Shown: in pieces, positions 63,328 to 64,000 of the stretch | How the letters are laid out: each line of letters opens with the position of its first letter | Numbering within the stretch: position 1 is the first letter of the stretch | DNA from: Pigmentiphaga aceris | Lineage (GTDB): Bacteria > Pseudomonadota > Gammaproteobacteria > Burkholderiales > Burkholderiaceae_B | DNA length: 64,000 bases | Direction: 5' to 3' | Assembly: GCF_008119665.1 (NCBI RefSeq) | Contig: NZ_CP043046.1 | Coordinates: 1,674,001 to 1,738,000, forward strand | Notes under the pieces: model-generated | The model's input: only the letters and a program-made list of their open reading frames with translations | Told to the model about the DNA's origin: nothing | The model's database searches: none | Made by a program: the position numbers and the translations under genes

Positions 63328-64000
63328 ATGTCGGAACACGACCTCGCTTACGACTACATCATCGTCGGCGCCGGCACTGCAGGATGCGTGCTGGCCAATC
63401 GATTGTCGAGCGACCCCACTGTGCGTGTCCTGCTGCTCGAGGCCGGCGGCCTCGACAACTACCACTGGATTCACATTCCAGTTGGCTACCTGTACTGCAT
63501 CGGCAACCCCCGTACCGACTGGATGTACAAAACCCAGGCGGAAGCCGGGCTCAACGGCCGTTCGCTCATCTACCCGCGCGGTCGTGTGCTGGGCGGCAGT
63601 TCGTCCATCAACGGCATGCTGTACCTGCGAGGACAACGAGAAGACTACGACCGCTGGGCCGAAGTCACCGGCGACCCGGACTGGCGCTGGGACGCCGTGC
63701 TGCCGCTCTTCAAGCGCAGCGAAGACCACTACCGTGGCGCGACCGAATTTCACGGCAAAGGCGGCGAATGGAAAGTGGACAAGCAACGCCTGTCCTGGCC
63801 CATCCTGGATTCCTTCGCCAAAGCCGCCGAAGAAACCGGCATTCCGCGTGTGGACGACTTCAATCGTGGCGACAACTTCGGCGTGTCCTACTTCGACGTG
63901 AACCAGAAAGGTGGCTTCCGCTGGAACGCCTCCAAAGCCTTCCTGCGCCCCATCAAAGACCGCAAAAACCTGACCGTCATGCACGGCGTGGAAGTCCAGC
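63328..64000 (+). CDS. GMC-family FAD oxidoreductase (choline-dehydrogenase-like), 3' end missing
   Basis: Open from ATG 63328 to the right edge (about 224 residues; full length in this family is about 530-550). The FAD dinucleotide motif is YIIVGAGTAGCVLANRLS, with LLLEAGG closing the first fold, and the GMC signature GRVLGGSSSINGMLYLRG follows. Members oxidise alcohols such as choline or longer-chain alcohols; the substrate cannot be set from this part. AAGG lies upstream of the ATG. Confidence 0.93.
   Translation, partial: MSEHDLAYDYIIVGAGTAGCVLANRLSSDPTVRVLLLEAGGLDNYHWIHIPVGYLYCIGNPRTDWMYKTQAEAGLNGRSLIYPRGRVLGGSSSINGMLYLRGQREDYDRWAEVTGDPDWRWDAVLPLFKRSEDHYRGATEFHGKGGEWKVDKQRLSWPILDSFAKAAEETGIPRVDDFNRGDNFGVSYFDVNQKGGFRWNASKAFLRPIKDRKNLTVMHGVEVQ

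Overview
The window looks like a chromosomal segment of a high-G+C betaproteobacterium, most likely Burkholderiales and probably Alcaligenaceae-like. This rests on family recognition (DUF2968, DUF3613, DUF2242, DUF1415, a type-1 GshA, a ppiA-ppiB-lpxH operon, a cysS-alkA-accA-tilS-lysC run); no database search was possible. I saw no prophage, insertion sequence, integrase or CRISPR array.

Layout. 1-3.7 kb: a truncated GAF-type sensor divergent from a response regulator and a hybrid histidine kinase with two receivers. 3.7-11.7 kb: housekeeping and metabolic genes (ankyrin protein, DUF1415, gshA, dinB, thioesterase, Asp/Glu racemase, Na+/H+ antiporter). 11.9-13 kb: two tandem paralogous small exported proteins ended by a perfect terminator. 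13-21.3 kb: uppP, TerC/CBS protein, suhB, trmJ, a PrpF-like isomerase, lpxH, ppiB, ppiA and a TPR protein. 21.4-27.4 kb: a tightly packed run cysS-glycosylase-accA-tilS-lysC followed by tRNA-Ser(GCU), with a hairpin in the cysS leader and a small ORF overlapping the lysC start.

27.5-33 kb is the most unusual stretch. Four genes on the minus strand read in order: a TpsB/FhaC-type outer-membrane transporter, a 681-residue repeat-rich lipoprotein with no TPS domain, and two MarR paralogues, one ending in a His/Met-rich tail. Divergent from the transporter is a stand-alone MHYT-like membrane protein that has lost key His residues. Both intergenic regions around the MHYT gene carry 10-bp-phased TTCTGAC repeats, which could link the secretion cassette, the MHYT sensor and the pilus locus.

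34.3-48.6 kb is a nearly complete Tad/Flp (type IVb/IVc) pilus locus: two Flp pilins, prepilin peptidase, two TadE-like pseudopilins, RcpC, secretin RcpA, TadZ, TadA, TadB, TadC, TadD, a DUF3613 protein, TadG and a sigma-54 activator. A sigma-54-like -24/-12 element lies upstream of the first pilin. 48.7-54.4 kb: DUF2968 protein, two identical tRNA-Arg(ACG) genes, an EamA exporter, an AI-2E/PerM protein, an 84-residue hypothetical protein and an M20 peptidase homologue with a Glu-to-Lys change in a catalytic motif. 54.6-61.3 kb: a four-gene peptide/nickel-type ABC importer with enlarged components. 61.3-64 kb: a DUF2242 lipoprotein, a siderophore-esterase-like lipoprotein behind a Fur-box-like site, and a GMC oxidoreductase cut by the right edge.
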